From NCBI GenBank assembly GCA_914767715.1, contig OU612066.1:21490283-21550282 (forward strand): a DNA stretch of 60,000 bases, read 5' to 3'. Origin of the DNA: Membranipora membranacea. Taxonomy: Eukaryota; Bryozoa; Gymnolaemata; Cheilostomatida; Membraniporidae. A program made the position numbers and the translations under genes. Of this stretch, positions 1 through 11,190 are shown piece after piece (within the stretch, counting starts at the first letter, position 1; each line of letters begins with the position of its first letter). The notes under the pieces are model-generated. The model had not been told where the DNA came from. It made no database searches and saw nothing but the letters and a program-made list of their open reading frames with translations.

Positions 1-293
1 TGAGGCATGAGACAGGTGTAAAGCAAGGATAACCAAGAATCATAGTAGAGCTCTTTCAATTATGCATTAAATCAGAGGATTGAATAGAACAGTTTACAAT
101 CTCTCTTCAGTTTTTTTAGGAAGAGGATGATAGTAGTCTTAGTAACTGTAGTTTAGTAGCTTGATGATGTAGCAAATTGCTGTGATGATGCTATGATCAG
201 GCTTTTAGATCTATCTTATGCTAACTTTCTGTCAACCAACAATACAGATGACCTTAAACACATATTTGGTATCAGAAGATCCCAGTAACATAC
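1..293. other. Left edge, no gene seen
   Basis: AT-rich sequence without a credible exon or repeat. It would be intronic if the candidate first exon just to the right (minus strand) is real, because transcription of that gene would run off the left edge. Confidence 0.3.
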
Positions 294-346
294 CTTGTGA
301 AGAAGTTTAATAAAGTCTTTTGCTTCTTTCTCTGTGGTTCAGACAT
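294..346 (-). CDS. Candidate first coding exon with a PIP-box-like motif
   Basis: On the minus strand an ATG (344-346) opens 17 codons plus two bases and runs into a good donor (gtatgt, just below 294). The peptide is short and basic, with KKQK followed by LLNFF. The stretch QKTLLNFF fits the Q-x-x-L-x-x-F-F pattern of PCNA-binding PIP boxes, and similar N-termini are also seen in hAT/ZMYM-type transposase-derived proteins. The rest of the gene would lie left of the window. One short exon is weak evidence; it could be chance. Confidence 0.28.
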
Positions 347-1394
347 GGCTCCCAAGGTAATACACCTGTAATTGGGTGAAGGTGAACTTGTTGCACCCAT
401 CCTCCAAAATAAAATGATTAGTATGCTGATGACAAATGAGGGTGTAGCCAATTGAAAAGCACTGCTATCAGTGATATTGAACCCTGTTAATATATTCAGG
501 TGTATTTGCAATGGAAATCTATTGAATTAAAGTTTGAAAATCTTTTTGCAAAATCATTTTTGGAAGATCAATGCATACGGATTGGCTAATGTAAATTAGA
601 CCGGAAATGTGTGCAAAATGCAATGGTCTTATATATGAGGCCCATTGAATTGTACTATTCTTAGAAAAGCATTTTCAACTCACCATTCTCCAATCAGGGA
701 GCTGTATTTTCCAATAGACATTCTCACAATTTTCATTTGACATCGAGCTCAGTCCCTAGTAGCTTTTTGGAGTTTGCGCAATGTTTGATTTTTAAAAAAA
801 TCAATTTTCTGTGAGCAACAATTTGTATAAACTAGTGTCTTTTTCTTTTACTTGGTTGTTATTTTGAACATAACAACTTTTATTTATGCCTGTTTTGATA
901 ATATAAAACAAAAAAATTCAATGAAACAAATCCATAAATCAATGAATATTTTATTAGAGACTGCATTATATCCAGGAAGAATGCATCTTGTTGTAATGGT
1001 TTTAGTCAGGTGACTGTCACGTGGTCATACAGTAAAGATGGCACCCTCTACTAGGGACAGCCAATCACATAGCATTTCACATAGCAAATCACATAGACAT
1101 CTATAAACTTAAATTATTAGAGGATTGAGGAGTTCATAAAATCAAGTAAGTATTCCTAAATTGAGTGATTACTGTTTATAAGGCTATGAGTGAGCTGCTG
1201 TTCCAGGATTGAGTTCAGTGATGAGGCCACTAAAAAGTTCTGACAACCGTTTTTCAACCCATAGTCACCAATATGGAAGACCAGGAGCATATCATCATTT
1301 TGAGTGGTCTGGTTAAAGAATTGAAAGAACCTGAAGCAGGCCTATTGAGGTGACAAGTCAACATAGTTTGCATGTAAAGCAATGGGGAAATAAA
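347..1394. other. No gene seen
   Basis: AT-rich, low-complexity sequence. Short open frames lack splice sites or family resemblance. I see no repeat with a second copy in the window. Confidence 0.4.
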
Positions 1395-1575
1395 TAGAGG
1401 TGTTGGACCCAAGTCAGTTCATCAGTTCAGCGAAGCTGTGGAATGCCCTCCCACCATCGAGTTCCCTCCTGGTCGGCCCCCCTCTGGCAGGTTAAGACAT
1501 CGGCGGTACTCCTGACTGGCACATGTTGACGACTGGAACGATTATGGACTGACGATTATGCCATGTTGCTGAAAC
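1395..1575 (+). mobile_element. Degenerate LINE C-terminal fragment
   Basis: A locally GC-rich patch translates around 1424-1460 to SAKLWNALPP, which resembles the LWNxLPxxIR motif near the C-terminus of many non-LTR reverse transcriptases. The following residues continue only after a change of frame and then meet stops. It is read as a short dead 3' piece of a LINE; the boundaries are approximate. Confidence 0.35.
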
Positions 1576-1928
1576 CTTCAACAGAAGTTAGCGACTACAC
1601 AGCAAGTAGCAAGTAGCAAGTAAGTCTGGATGGCTCTAGAAGAAGTTAACCTTGACCTGGGCTTGACCTAATAAATCTAGACAAGAGTAGCTTCAAATCT
1701 TTCAGTTTTGGTAGAGCAGTTCAAATAGAGCCCTGGATTCATTGAGGAATACTGGCTATACAATTGCTTCCTGTTAGTTGCTAGGAAACATTGGAAAAAC
1801 CCACACTAAATTATAAGCAAATCACTCGAGCAGTTGCAAGCAATGTGAAAACACGGAATTTTTTTTTTTTTACAAATGAATATGGGGTCGTGGGACCCAT
1901 GCGACCATAGCAAAATCCGCCCCTGGAT

Positions 1929-2233
1929 AAAAAACCTTCACCGGTAATATTTGCTTGTTGAGCAATTGAGAGTTGTCACCTCATTGATTATTTTGAGACA
2001 ACTCTAAACAAGAAATGAATGATCGGCCATTTTTGAACTTATGCAGACAACATGCCATATGATTCCATCTGCCTAAGCTGCTTTCTTTTAGAATTGTTAA
2101 ATTATTGAAACTAATGTCTGTATGTATTAATTAATAAGTGAGAACATGAAAACATCTGCAACCAATTAACTAACATTCATTGCTGAAGCTTCTGGTACTG
2201 AACTCTACTTGGGTCTTGGAGAGTGATGTTTGT
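1929..2233 (+). repeat. Interspersed repeat X, copy 1
   Basis: This stretch is strongly similar to 38752-39020 plus 43312 onward, where the LINE splits it, and to a shorter version at about 56545-56720. All share the block ending 'gtcttggagagtg'. No coding capacity is apparent. In this copy a palindromic foldback follows directly at 2234. Confidence 0.65.
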
Positions 2234-2382
2234 CCACAGGTCTACTACTCCAAAACCTGGGATTTTAGCAATGTTTGACTGCCCCCTTGAGTTTTTGTTG
2301 TTTTGTTCTACAAAACAAAAACAAAATCTCAAGGGGGCAGTCAAACATTGCCAAAATCCCAGGTTTTGGAGTAGACCTGTGG
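2234..2382. mobile_element. Foldback (palindromic MITE-like) element
   Basis: Two almost perfectly complementary arms of about 55-60 bases, starting ccacaggtctac on the left and ending gtagacctgtgg on the right, surround a short A/T-rich loop. The element sits at the point where repeat X breaks off, consistent with insertion there. No target duplication is obvious. Confidence 0.7.
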
Positions 2383-2797
2383 CTGGGGGGTGATTCATAG
2401 ATACGATAGGACAGGTAGGTATCTGGAGTAACAAGCATGTTTACATTGCAAAAACATGTAATGCTTCCCAGCGGGCACATTGTATGCGGCAACATGTTTC
2501 CAATGTCGCAATTGGATTGTTTCTCTGTTGCATGGTACACATTTTACATTCAATATCTTTTAGAGGCATAAACGGTGCATGCAAAGCAACACAGTTTTTT
2601 TCAATATGGTAACTGCACAATAATTACAGCTACTTTACTAGAGAGTAATTTGCAATAATACTGGCATCATATGGGATAAAATGCTTTGCAATTCGTTTGC
2701 TAACACTCTGTGTGGCTCCAAATTGTGTGCAATTCTATTTTGCACTGTTTTATTCCATTTTCTTAAAATCAAATCTAGTCTCTAAACTGCATGGGAA
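2383..2797. repeat. Spacer with a locally duplicated segment
   Basis: No gene. From about 2562 to 2797 the sequence ('agaggcataaa...' to 'gggaatcaaagg') is repeated in direct orientation at about 3577-3727. The two copies flank the 2798-3540 block shared with 56972-57700. Confidence 0.5.
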
Positions 2798-3540
2798 TCA
2801 AAGGCCCCCTGCAGTGAAAGAATGAGGGAAAGAATGGAAGGCAGACAGATGAAAATAGCATACCTGCACTTTACCTATATGTATCTCCTTATAAACAGTC
2901 ATCTGAAGTCTTTGCCATTGAAAATGTGTGAAAACCACTGATACTTGATACAATGACCAATTTCGCTAGGTCATCAGGATGTCACAGAGTCAGCACAGTC
3001 TCTTCATCGGTAAAGTCCGCTTTTTCCCATTCACGAGCGTCACTGGTGTACCAATAATTTAAAATTTTCATTTACGACTTTATCACCAAATGATGCATAA
3101 TAAAGCCACACCTATATTTTCCCTGAGCCAATCATTCAGATCAATTTTGTAAACGAAGTTGCGTGGAAGAGCCAATGATTGGCTCAGGGAAAATGTGGGT
3201 GTGGCTTTTATTATGCATCATTTGGTGATAAAGTCGAAAATGAAATTTTTGAATTATTTGTACACCAGTGACGCTCGTGAATGGGAAAAAGCTAACTTTA
3301 CCGATGAAGAGGCTGTGCTGACTCTGTGCTGACTTGAATACTTTTTCATCTTGGCCAAACTAGTAAGTTAGTATGGTTCTCACATATTTTGTGTAGAATA
3401 TTTCTATAACTGCTGTTTTATTGTATTAAGGAGAATTGTATTAGAGAATTAAAATGCAACCATGAATTTTTAATATGTAGACCTTCTTTCACTCTTTTCA
3501 TCCCCCTCTTTCATTCTGGGCTGCAGCTTCGCTGCAGAAC
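2798..3540. repeat. Duplicated block containing a large foldback, copy 1
   Basis: Homologous to 56972-57700, including the sequences on both sides of the foldback. This is part of the evidence that the left end of the window and the 56.5-58.6 kb region derive from the same ancestral unit. Confidence 0.6.
2983..3328. mobile_element. Foldback element with ~155-base arms, copy 1
   Basis: The left arm begins cacagagtcagcacag and the right arm ends with its complement, ctgtgctgactctgtg. The arms pair over about 155 bases around a loop of roughly 30 bases. A related copy lies at 57163-57512 with a different loop. There is no coding capacity, as expected of a MITE. Confidence 0.75.
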
Positions 3541-4020
3541 ATCTGTGATGGGAATGATGCGTTTATGACTGCGTATAGAGGCATAAATGGTGCATACAAA
3601 CCAACACAGTGTTTTCCAATATAGAAACTGCACAGTAACTACAGCTACTTTGCTAGAATTCTATTTTGCACTGTTTTATTCTATTTTCTAGAAATCAAAT
3701 CTAGTCTCTAAACTGTATGGGAATGATGCGTTTATGACTGCGCAGCTGTTGGATTTGTATACATTACTTGTATTTATCTCCCCTGTTAAGCTGCTAACAT
3801 TTGGTAAGCCCTTATGACAACCCAACTGCGCAATATAGTTATTTATATAAACCATTATTCAATAACTTTGAAACATTAATACATGTCAGTATTTTAAAAT
3901 AGGTGAATATACAGCCAGGGTTTTAATTACCTGCATTAAGCACCACTTACCCAGCCGGCACAACTGTGTCTAAACTATGTTGGAAAGATGTATACCTTAG
4001 TGACTGAACTACGTCTGCCT
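3541..4020. other. Spacer with short direct repeats
   Basis: A 26-base segment beginning gggaatgatgcgtttatgac occurs near 3550 and again near 3719, as part of a local duplication. No gene is seen. Confidence 0.4.
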
Positions 4021-4265
4021 GATGTGGCAATCGCTTCTCGGCCTATTGGCTAAGATCAAAGTGTCACTGCCAATGGCCGATTAGTGCCAGTTCAGTTTTG
4101 GCAGCTCGCTGCACACCCACGATAAGGAGGTCCACCATGGCCTCACCTCTAGGATGCATTCTAGGATGTATCACATTTTCAGTATGGGGATTTAGGGCAC
4201 CTTGAGTCCCTCTCTAGGGGCAGCCCAATCTTCTGTTTCTTCGCAAACAGCAAGATGTGGCAATC
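4021..4265 (+). mobile_element. U2 snRNA-headed SINE (SINEU-like), copy 1
   Basis: From 4030 the sequence matches the conserved 5' end of U2 snRNA over about 34 bases (cgcttctcggcc, then ggctaagatcaa) with one substitution and one inserted A. It then departs completely, lacking the branch-point-pairing GTAGTA and the Sm site. A body of about 190 bases follows and ends with a small stem-loop (ctgttt/aaacag). The 12-base direct repeat gatgtggcaatc at 4021-4032 and 4254-4265 is a target-site duplication, so this is a retroposed unit and not a U2 gene. A diverged copy on the other strand lies at about 22247-22399. snRNA-headed SINEs are known (SINEU in crocodilians). Confidence 0.8.
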
Positions 4266-4989
4266 TGTCACGCTATTATATGTTGGAATGGTGCATTTTA
4301 GTAGATATTGTTACGATATATAAACTGCCTCTGCTACACATCTAACTAGAGGCTTGTATATTTAGTAACCATGCGTTTACTTGACAGCAAAACTATACGC
4401 AATATTTACGTATCTTAGTTTAGTTATGATTTATTAGATTTAATATCAATTAACATAGAGGGGTGCGATTTAGTCATTGTGATTCAGTCCACAGTGGATG
4501 TTGAGTAGTAGGGGCCAATTAGACCATCGGACTTCCACTAGTGTAAGGGAAGTCATTGAGTCATACACAGTGTGCCTCGTGAAACTTCTGTCTAATACAA
4601 TCTGGTTCAACTTTATTCGCAAAGAACATGGTAGGCCTAAAAAATAAACTAAATGTTGTGAGTGGTTAGTGTTCTGTAAAAGAATTCTATAAACTGTGAT
4701 CCATTTAACGATTCTCTTGCTTCTCTTGGCCTCACTCATTATGATCATTAGACATAGACTAGAGGGTACATGTATATGTGGTACAGGTGATCTTTCTGAT
4801 AGGAGGAATGATGGTGATGTTTTAAGAGGTGTTTCCCATAGTTTGTCCATTATTCAAAAACTCCACTTCAAGAGTAAGTGGCTGGGAAGATTTTGTTTGT
4901 CAAAAGTTGATGTGACTAGCTGAAGAAGGACTGGAAATAATTGGAAGACAAAAATTATTTATGTTAACCATTTGCAATGATAGCGCATC
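4266..4989. other. No gene seen
   Basis: Open frames on both strands around 4470-4920 overlap each other and show no family motif or convincing splice sites. I treat them as chance. Confidence 0.35.
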
Positions 4990-5240
4990 TAATTCACTGT
5001 GGTGTGTGTTCACTGAAGAGCACATTTGTCCTTACAGTTGATAAACCCAACTCATCATTGTGTCCTATTGTACATTCATCCCTATAGTCGGAAGATCTAG
5101 GGCTAAATGATGCACGCTGATCGCAGACACCGATATGATTGAGGTTGAACATCTTTTTCTTATTTCGCATAATATTGTGTTGGCAATGTTGAGAGACCAC
5201 ACTTGATTGTAGATCAAGGTTGATCTGATTTGCCTGCATT
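4990..5240 (+). pseudogene. Remnant of the C18orf63-like gene's last intron (unit 1)
   Basis: This stretch resembles the sequence after exon f of the C18orf63-like gene at about 25170-25270 and, better, 58285-58440 (shared pieces include 'gatctagggcta' and 'ttgtgttg(g/a)caatgtt'). No exon survives. Its position just before orphan copy 1 matches the gene order of units 2 and 4. Confidence 0.5.
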
Positions 5241-5774
5241 TAAGTTATTCCCCTTCGGCTGGTGAGTCGGCTGTGGCTTGATAATCCAAATGCAGGTAAA
5301 TTGGATCATATTTTATCAAATGGACTGTTTCCAAATGATATTCCAGGTCAGCAAGCTCCTATTGGTATCTAGGCTGAAAATCATTGTGTTGTTGGGGTGA
5401 CGGCTCCTGAATATCAGTCTGGAGTAATGTCTACCATAGTATTTCTGCCTGTTAGTATAATACTTAAAACTCTCGAAGCTTCCAGTGTCAGAAGAGATAA
5501 CTCAAAATTAATAAACAGCCGAAATAATGGAGATTAAATACTGTTTTTTTGCCATTCTCAATCCTGCTTGCCACTTATGAGGTTCCCAAAATCCCTAATT
5601 TTATCTGTTCTAGGTACTATTTTTAGCCTGAATTACCCGAAAAACATAGCATTTTTACAAACTCAGGGGAGTCAACTGACCAGAAAACTATTTGATAATG
5701 CAATCGGTTCGCGAAGAGATTGCTTGTTGCCAAATAACAAGCTTTTGAGATGGTGTATGCTTGTCATATCATAG
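5241..5774. other. Spacer with a weak inverted repeat
   Basis: The part at 5228-5305 is bounded by tttgcctgca and its near-complement tgcaggtaaa, similar to a longer inverted repeat at 23648-23760. No gene is seen. Confidence 0.3.
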
Positions 5775-7968
5775 ATATTGTCCATCTTCATAATGCAATG
5801 ATTTGTGCAATGTGAAATGGGCTAGGGGATTTATATAGCTTTATCCATGACACTCTATTTTTCAGAAATCCAGAAGCTAAAGGATATCTGATATTGTGTG
5901 CAAGGCCTCCGTCTGACTTGTAGAGATTTAAAAAAACAGAAGCATAGATTACGAGATTCATCATGACAACTTAACTCAAAATTAAAAGGACGATCAGGGT
6001 AAAAGAAAGGTGTTTCGGCTCGTTGCAGAATCATTTCTCATCTCGGATTATACAACAGCTCCAGTCAAAATACTACAGTTATACTGCTGACTATCGGAGT
6101 ATATGAATATCAGATGTACTTAGTGCATGATAAATTATGAACTCTATATGACTCATGGATTATGTGGCTGCTCCTAGATGGATAATTCTCCAAGATATTT
6201 CAGCTGTATCGGAATAACAAGAGATGTCAATCCACTCAGACCTCTATGTCAGTACACCCATACAGCTTTGGTGAGTTTCAGCTTGGACCCCTTACACTTT
6301 CAATCCAAGATAGCTTATTTGGCTTTCCATAATTTTTTGTACTGAACAGTAAAACACATGCAAGAAAATTACAAATAAAAAATGCAAATAACAGGGTACG
6401 CATCTAACCAATAATGCATTGAAATATTGGAATCAAAATTGTAATCAACACAGCCATGAAGATATGTATAATGGAAAGACGCATTGAATATTTGATAAGA
6501 AAACTACACAAAAACTGGACCATGAACATAAAATAGCCTGTGAGCCAGTATGAGTGTAAACATAAATATATATATATAGGGAGACACTATGAGATAATCC
6601 TGCGTATAGTGTTTCTCACAAAGCTCTTGACAACCTTAAAACATTTGGTAACTCTTGTCTTTATACCATGCTGAGCTCTGTGCGTAGCCGATATCTTGGT
6701 AGTAGACTGAGACTGTTTCTCACAGACTCGTAATTTATCACTAGAAGTATCACACGGAATTTGAGAGCTTTCCTGCTGCACACATGTAGCTGGCTCAGGT
6801 TTTATTTCCTCATCAGTTTCGCAAATCATTTCTCCTGATTCTGAAATAAGGTTAAAGTTTGCCCTCCATCACTGCTATAGTATGTTTGTTTATCGATTTC
6901 ACTACCTCTGGTTCAAAAATTGACAGACCCAATGTAGTGGTCATTGTTGAGTTCATGATTAAAGCTTGGCAAAAGGACACATATTTTCGTTATCTTTCTT
7001 CCATGTGACAGAAATTACCAGTTCTAATTAAATGTGTAAAAGTTTCTCACTCACCCTGAGGAACTGTAAGGGTATCATTCTGTTGCTCCTGTATTTTACT
7101 CTCCAACCCATCTTCAGAATATACGATTTCAGCTCTGTAAAATAGAAGTTCACTAGTTAAAAATCACTGGGATTTTTGTTGTGGGGGGCAGCTCATAATA
7201 CTGATGTTTCCCCTTTTTCAGATTTTCAACGTATATATTGTTCATAGGCATTAGTAATTGGCTGGTTGCTTCATAGTCATTACGATGAAAATGAGGATAA
7301 GTGGCATCACTGATTACTACAGATCATTTTGTGTGGTCAGCTCGGAAGTAAATTTCAAATAGGGGAACAAAATGTATCATAGCCTGGATTCTCTCATGAG
7401 ATAAGGCAACCGTAACATTATCATGAGTGTTTCCCATTTAACTGCATTGATGCATTTTATTATCTCGCGGTTTGATTGAAAGTGTGACAGGCACATTGGC
7501 AATATGCGGAATGTTTTGCAAAATACTCATTGAAACTTACACGAAATGGTCCTTTGAGATGGTCTGGTAGAATAGTGTCGAGAGTGACATATCTTGATTT
7601 TCTAGCTGCGTCAGTTCATTGGTGAACTCAAGGAGGCTTAGATTCAATGGCGTTTCTAATTCTTTGTCGGGATAATCAGAGCCTTCATCGTGCAGAGATG
7701 ACCTGTTCATCAAATCATTCTCGACGCTTTGCCAAATGGATGTATCAAATACTCCAGGTCTAGAAAATAGCACAGAAATAACCAAATTATATCTAGTGAT
7801 CAAGAGCAGACAAATCTGTTGTCTATTTGTTATCAGTTCCCAATTTGGGACATATCTCCATACGTGTCGTTTTGCTTTATGGATAGATTTGATTAGGGTA
7901 CATGTTAGGAGAGGTATGCCTATCAGACACAGCCAAATTACTTCACTGATTGGACGCTTATTCAGCTC

Positions 7969-8094
7969 TAGTCTAAGTGGTCAGACTCCAAGGCGCAGGG
8001 AGTTAGTTGCGCACGCTATAAAACGAGAGGGAGAGGAGTTTGATAGCGTGCGCAAGTAACTCCCTGCGCCTTGGAGTCTGAGCACTTAGACTAA
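7969..8094. mobile_element. Palindromic MITE with 8-bp target duplication, copy 1
   Basis: Arms of about 55 bases (tagtctaagtg... and its complement ...cacttagacta) are flanked on both sides by ttcagctc (7961-7968 and 8095-8102), an 8-bp target duplication of the length made by hAT transposases. It lies in intron 4 of orphan copy 1. The same insertion is present at the matching place in copy 2 (48063-48187). Confidence 0.75.
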
Positions 8095-8688
8095 TTCAGC
8101 TCACATCATACTATGTTCAATATTAGTATGTTATAAAGATAAAAATGCAAGCTTTTGCCCGAAAAAGCGATTTTTTAGGGGTATAACTATAAGTTGTCTT
8201 CTTATTGTGAAAGTAAAGACAATCCTTAAACTTTTTATATCATATTATTTATTGACAACTGTCATATTCCTATTGGCTGGGGATGAATGCTTTCACAGTT
8301 CTAGTCAGTTGCATCAGCTTGCTAGTGCACTGATCTTTCTGAATCGGGGTCTCAGCTGTAGTATGATATAAAGAAGAAAAAAACAAATACAAGTGACTAG
8401 TAGAACATCATTAAATACTCACCTTACATCATGTACCATATTTTGATCAGTCAGGATCTTCAATGACGGGACTTGATCATTAATTTTAAGAGAATCTTCT
8501 ACTAAGTGATTGAGGCTGTAGATGAGCCGTGTAGTAAATAATGTGTCTGTAGTGAACTCAGTGGCCAAGATGTCTGTGAGATCTGAGAATGTAAGAACTA
8601 ATATGCTACACATCATAAATCGCTATTGATGTCCCATTTTTAGTTGGAGCTTCTCAATAAAAATAAGCAAGATATCTACATCTCTTAT

Positions 8689-8810
8689 CATTGATTGATT
8701 GATTGATGAGTACTTTATTATCGATCAAAATACATTTGCAACAAATGACAATGTATATAGTGGATCTGATTTGACATAAATCGATAAAAATGACTTCAGT
8801 ACGTTGGTTG
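8689..8810 (-). mobile_element. 3' tail of a retroelement, copy 1
   Basis: Reading the minus strand, AT-rich sequence with an AATAAAG-like signal ends in four ATCA/TGAT tetramers, the short-repeat tail typical of CR1/L2-like LINEs and their SINEs. It sits in intron 3 of the orphan gene and is shared with copy 2 (48808-48925). No coding part remains. Confidence 0.5.
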
Positions 8811-9969
8811 GAAAAAAAATTGAAATATATTTTTCTATCCGGTTGGGTTTCCTCTGCAATCGCTCAATGAAGAGCTAAACCTCAAGTACTGTTCTATTTT
8901 TCAATGGTCGTATGGGTCATTGGATTCAATACGATTCCATTATTGCAATTGTGAAATGCTTCAGCATAGCAAAACTATTAACAAAGGCATAGTATTGGAT
9001 AAATAACTCCCAAATAACAACATAACAAATAGCAAACTCCCTCAGATAAGGATATTTACCATCAGAGAATTCACACATCTGATCTTCATCCCGGAAACTT
9101 CCCTCCTCAGACCCGTATCCTGCATCTGATTCTGAAATCAAATATGTTTTGATAAGTTTCTAATAAAATTAATTAGTAATCATATATGGTTGAACTTTTT
9201 GTATCGATGGCAATAAACCATGTCCGAGCAAGGGGTTAGAGACTCCTTGGTCTGAGCTTCTATCAATGTCTACATAACAGCTGCTTTGGTATAGGATTTT
9301 ACCCCGCGTTGAAAACACCATGTTATGAAACGGTTCATTGACAAAATCAGCTGCTTCAATGATTCGTATCATCATCACGACAATAATGTGTTCTTGAAAT
9401 TTAGACTCACCTTTCTGGCTTTTGCGGATAACTGCATCCTCTAAATCACTCACATCCTGCTGCTGGCCCTTGTGATCATCATCGATATCACTCCACAACC
9501 TCGTGCTAACTACCTCACTACTACAATCATTGAAATGTGTGATGTTATTTAACTCTCACTGATAAAGTCACCAAGTAGTATCACTGCTACTTGTACTACT
9601 TGCTCATTGTGTCGTTGTGCACTCAGAAAGCAGCGATTGCATCATCTTTGATAGCATAACGCTGCTGATGACACACCATCTTTGGTTAAAATCGGATGGA
9701 TTTTTTCGGAGTTCACAGACAGGGCATAAATATATCATTTTTTGATAAATGTGCGCTGGTGAATAATCTAAATAGTTAAAGCTTTCCCCTAGCACAAACG
9801 AATTCAGGCCAAATCCCAATATATAAATGAATAATTGTAAACCATTACAAAAGAGTTGACAACTTGCCCACTATCAATTTAATAACAGCAGTAATGAGAA
9901 TAACGAGTACACTTACATGGCAGTTCTGTACATTTCTTTTTGTTGATATTATTCGTTATATGAACAGAA

Positions 9970-10837
9970 GTTCCCTCGATATCACTTAGATTTATTTATA
10001 GCTTTTGACAGAGAATAACAGAAACACAGCTTGTTCAGTCAGTCACTATTTTCTGATTGTTGCGCTCAACCTTCAGTCATCATTGTGCTAAATGTTGTGT
10101 CATGGCGCATCTCCTTCAATTGTTGGCCATTTCGAATGGAAATCATTATTGTTCATTATTATATAAGTTATCCTCTCGTTATGATTGTGATAGTCATAAT
10201 AACTAGATATATGAATCATACAACTGCAGCAAGGAGTTATATAAATAAACCATACTTTGTGATGCTAAAATTTTGACTTATATGCAGTGAACAGTGATCA
10301 CACAAAAAAGTGTGTAAAATGTAGGTGATCGGTAGGGTGAGTGTGGCCAGCGGTTTTATGGGTTAAGGCGTAAGGCTTTTTATTTTATGTTGGTAAAGTT
10401 TGATAGAGGATTTGAAAGAACGATGACTCAAATTGTGTGACCACACACGGATTTGGCTCTTCGGTATGCAGCTTGAATATATAATCCTCAATCCTAATTA
10501 ATGAATTTTTATTTTTTTACACTTACTAGCACTAAAAAATCTCAATTTTTCAGTCTGTTGTAGAGAAGTTCCACCATTGTGAATTACAAATCAAAACTCC
10601 AACAAAAAATTACAAATATTAAAGAGATCTGGTGTAAGTTTTTTTCGGTTGCGATGATACAAAATACAGTAAGAAAATCCAACTTGTTTTCTCAGGACAT
10701 TCGTCCAATATATTATTTCCTCACAAAACACCATCATCACAGAATCTTTGTTATCTTGTGCTAAACAAGATCAGAAGTCTAGTAGGGAATTCTATAAAAC
10801 AAGTGATCAACTATTACTGTGATTGCTGCTTGACTCA
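9970..10837. promoter_or_regulatory. Upstream region of orphan copy 1, then unexplained spacer
   Basis: The part to about 10150 (tcagtcatcattgtg, then gttgtgtcatggcg) is conserved upstream of all three orphan copies (compare 26785-26880 and 50125-50225). It is therefore a candidate promoter or 5' leader. Homology ends near 10.28 kb, and nothing recognisable follows up to the AT minisatellite. Confidence 0.35.
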
Positions 10838-11190
10838 GTCGGATATGCATATACATCACAGCTGTGTATGCATATACTCGGATATGTAAATACATATACA
10901 TATACATATACGTATATACAAATATATATATATATATATATATACATGTAGCTTAGATATGCATATTCATCAAAGCTCTGTATGCATATACATCACAGCT
11001 GTGTATGCATATACTCCGATATGTATATACATAAACACATACATTTGTATATATATATACGTAGCTCGGATATACATATACAGCACAGCTGTGTATGCAT
11101 GTACTCGGATATGTTTATACATATACACATACTTATGTACATATATATATATACTTAGCTCGGATATACATATACAGCACGGCTGCTGTG
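10838..11190. repeat. AT-rich minisatellite, ~110-base unit
   Basis: About three tandem copies of a unit containing ggatatgcatatacatcac, agctgtgtatgcatatact and a run of (TA)n-like steps ending near tagctcgg. The open frame across it (Ile/Tyr/His-rich) is a by-product of the repeat. Confidence 0.8.

Larger units (their letters stand above)
6587..9969 (-). pseudogene. Acidic orphan gene, copy 1 (start lost, nonsense codon)
   Basis: Seven minus-strand exons align one-to-one with the intact copy at 46769-50060: exon 1 9917-9969, 2 9411-9499, 3 9060-9131, 4 8423-8582, 5 7541-7759, 6 7055-7134, 7 6587-6840 with stop TAG. All splice phases agree. The start ATG of the other copies is TTC here, and codon 7 is TAA where copy 2 has TAT. 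Exons 2-7 remain open with intact splice sites. Exon 4 is 24 bases shorter than in copy 2, in frame. A downstream in-frame ATG in exon 1 could still start a protein lacking 12 residues, so decay is recent or the gene makes a shortened product. The encoded protein is acidic and Ser/Thr-rich with a basic C-terminus, and I recognise no domain. Confidence 0.7.

Noticed and set aside
4030-4064. A functional U2 snRNA gene
   Set aside because: Only the first ~34 bases match U2. The branch-pairing sequence and Sm site are absent, and target duplications flank a longer retroposed unit.
4470-4923. 126-codon minus-strand frame and overlapping plus-strand frame
   Set aside because: No motif, no paralogue in the window, no splice context; overlapping frames of similar quality point to chance.
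7736-8059. 107-codon plus-strand frame (and its relative at 47919-48152)
   Set aside because: It runs antisense across orphan exon 5 and then through the palindromic MITE, so it is a shadow of both.
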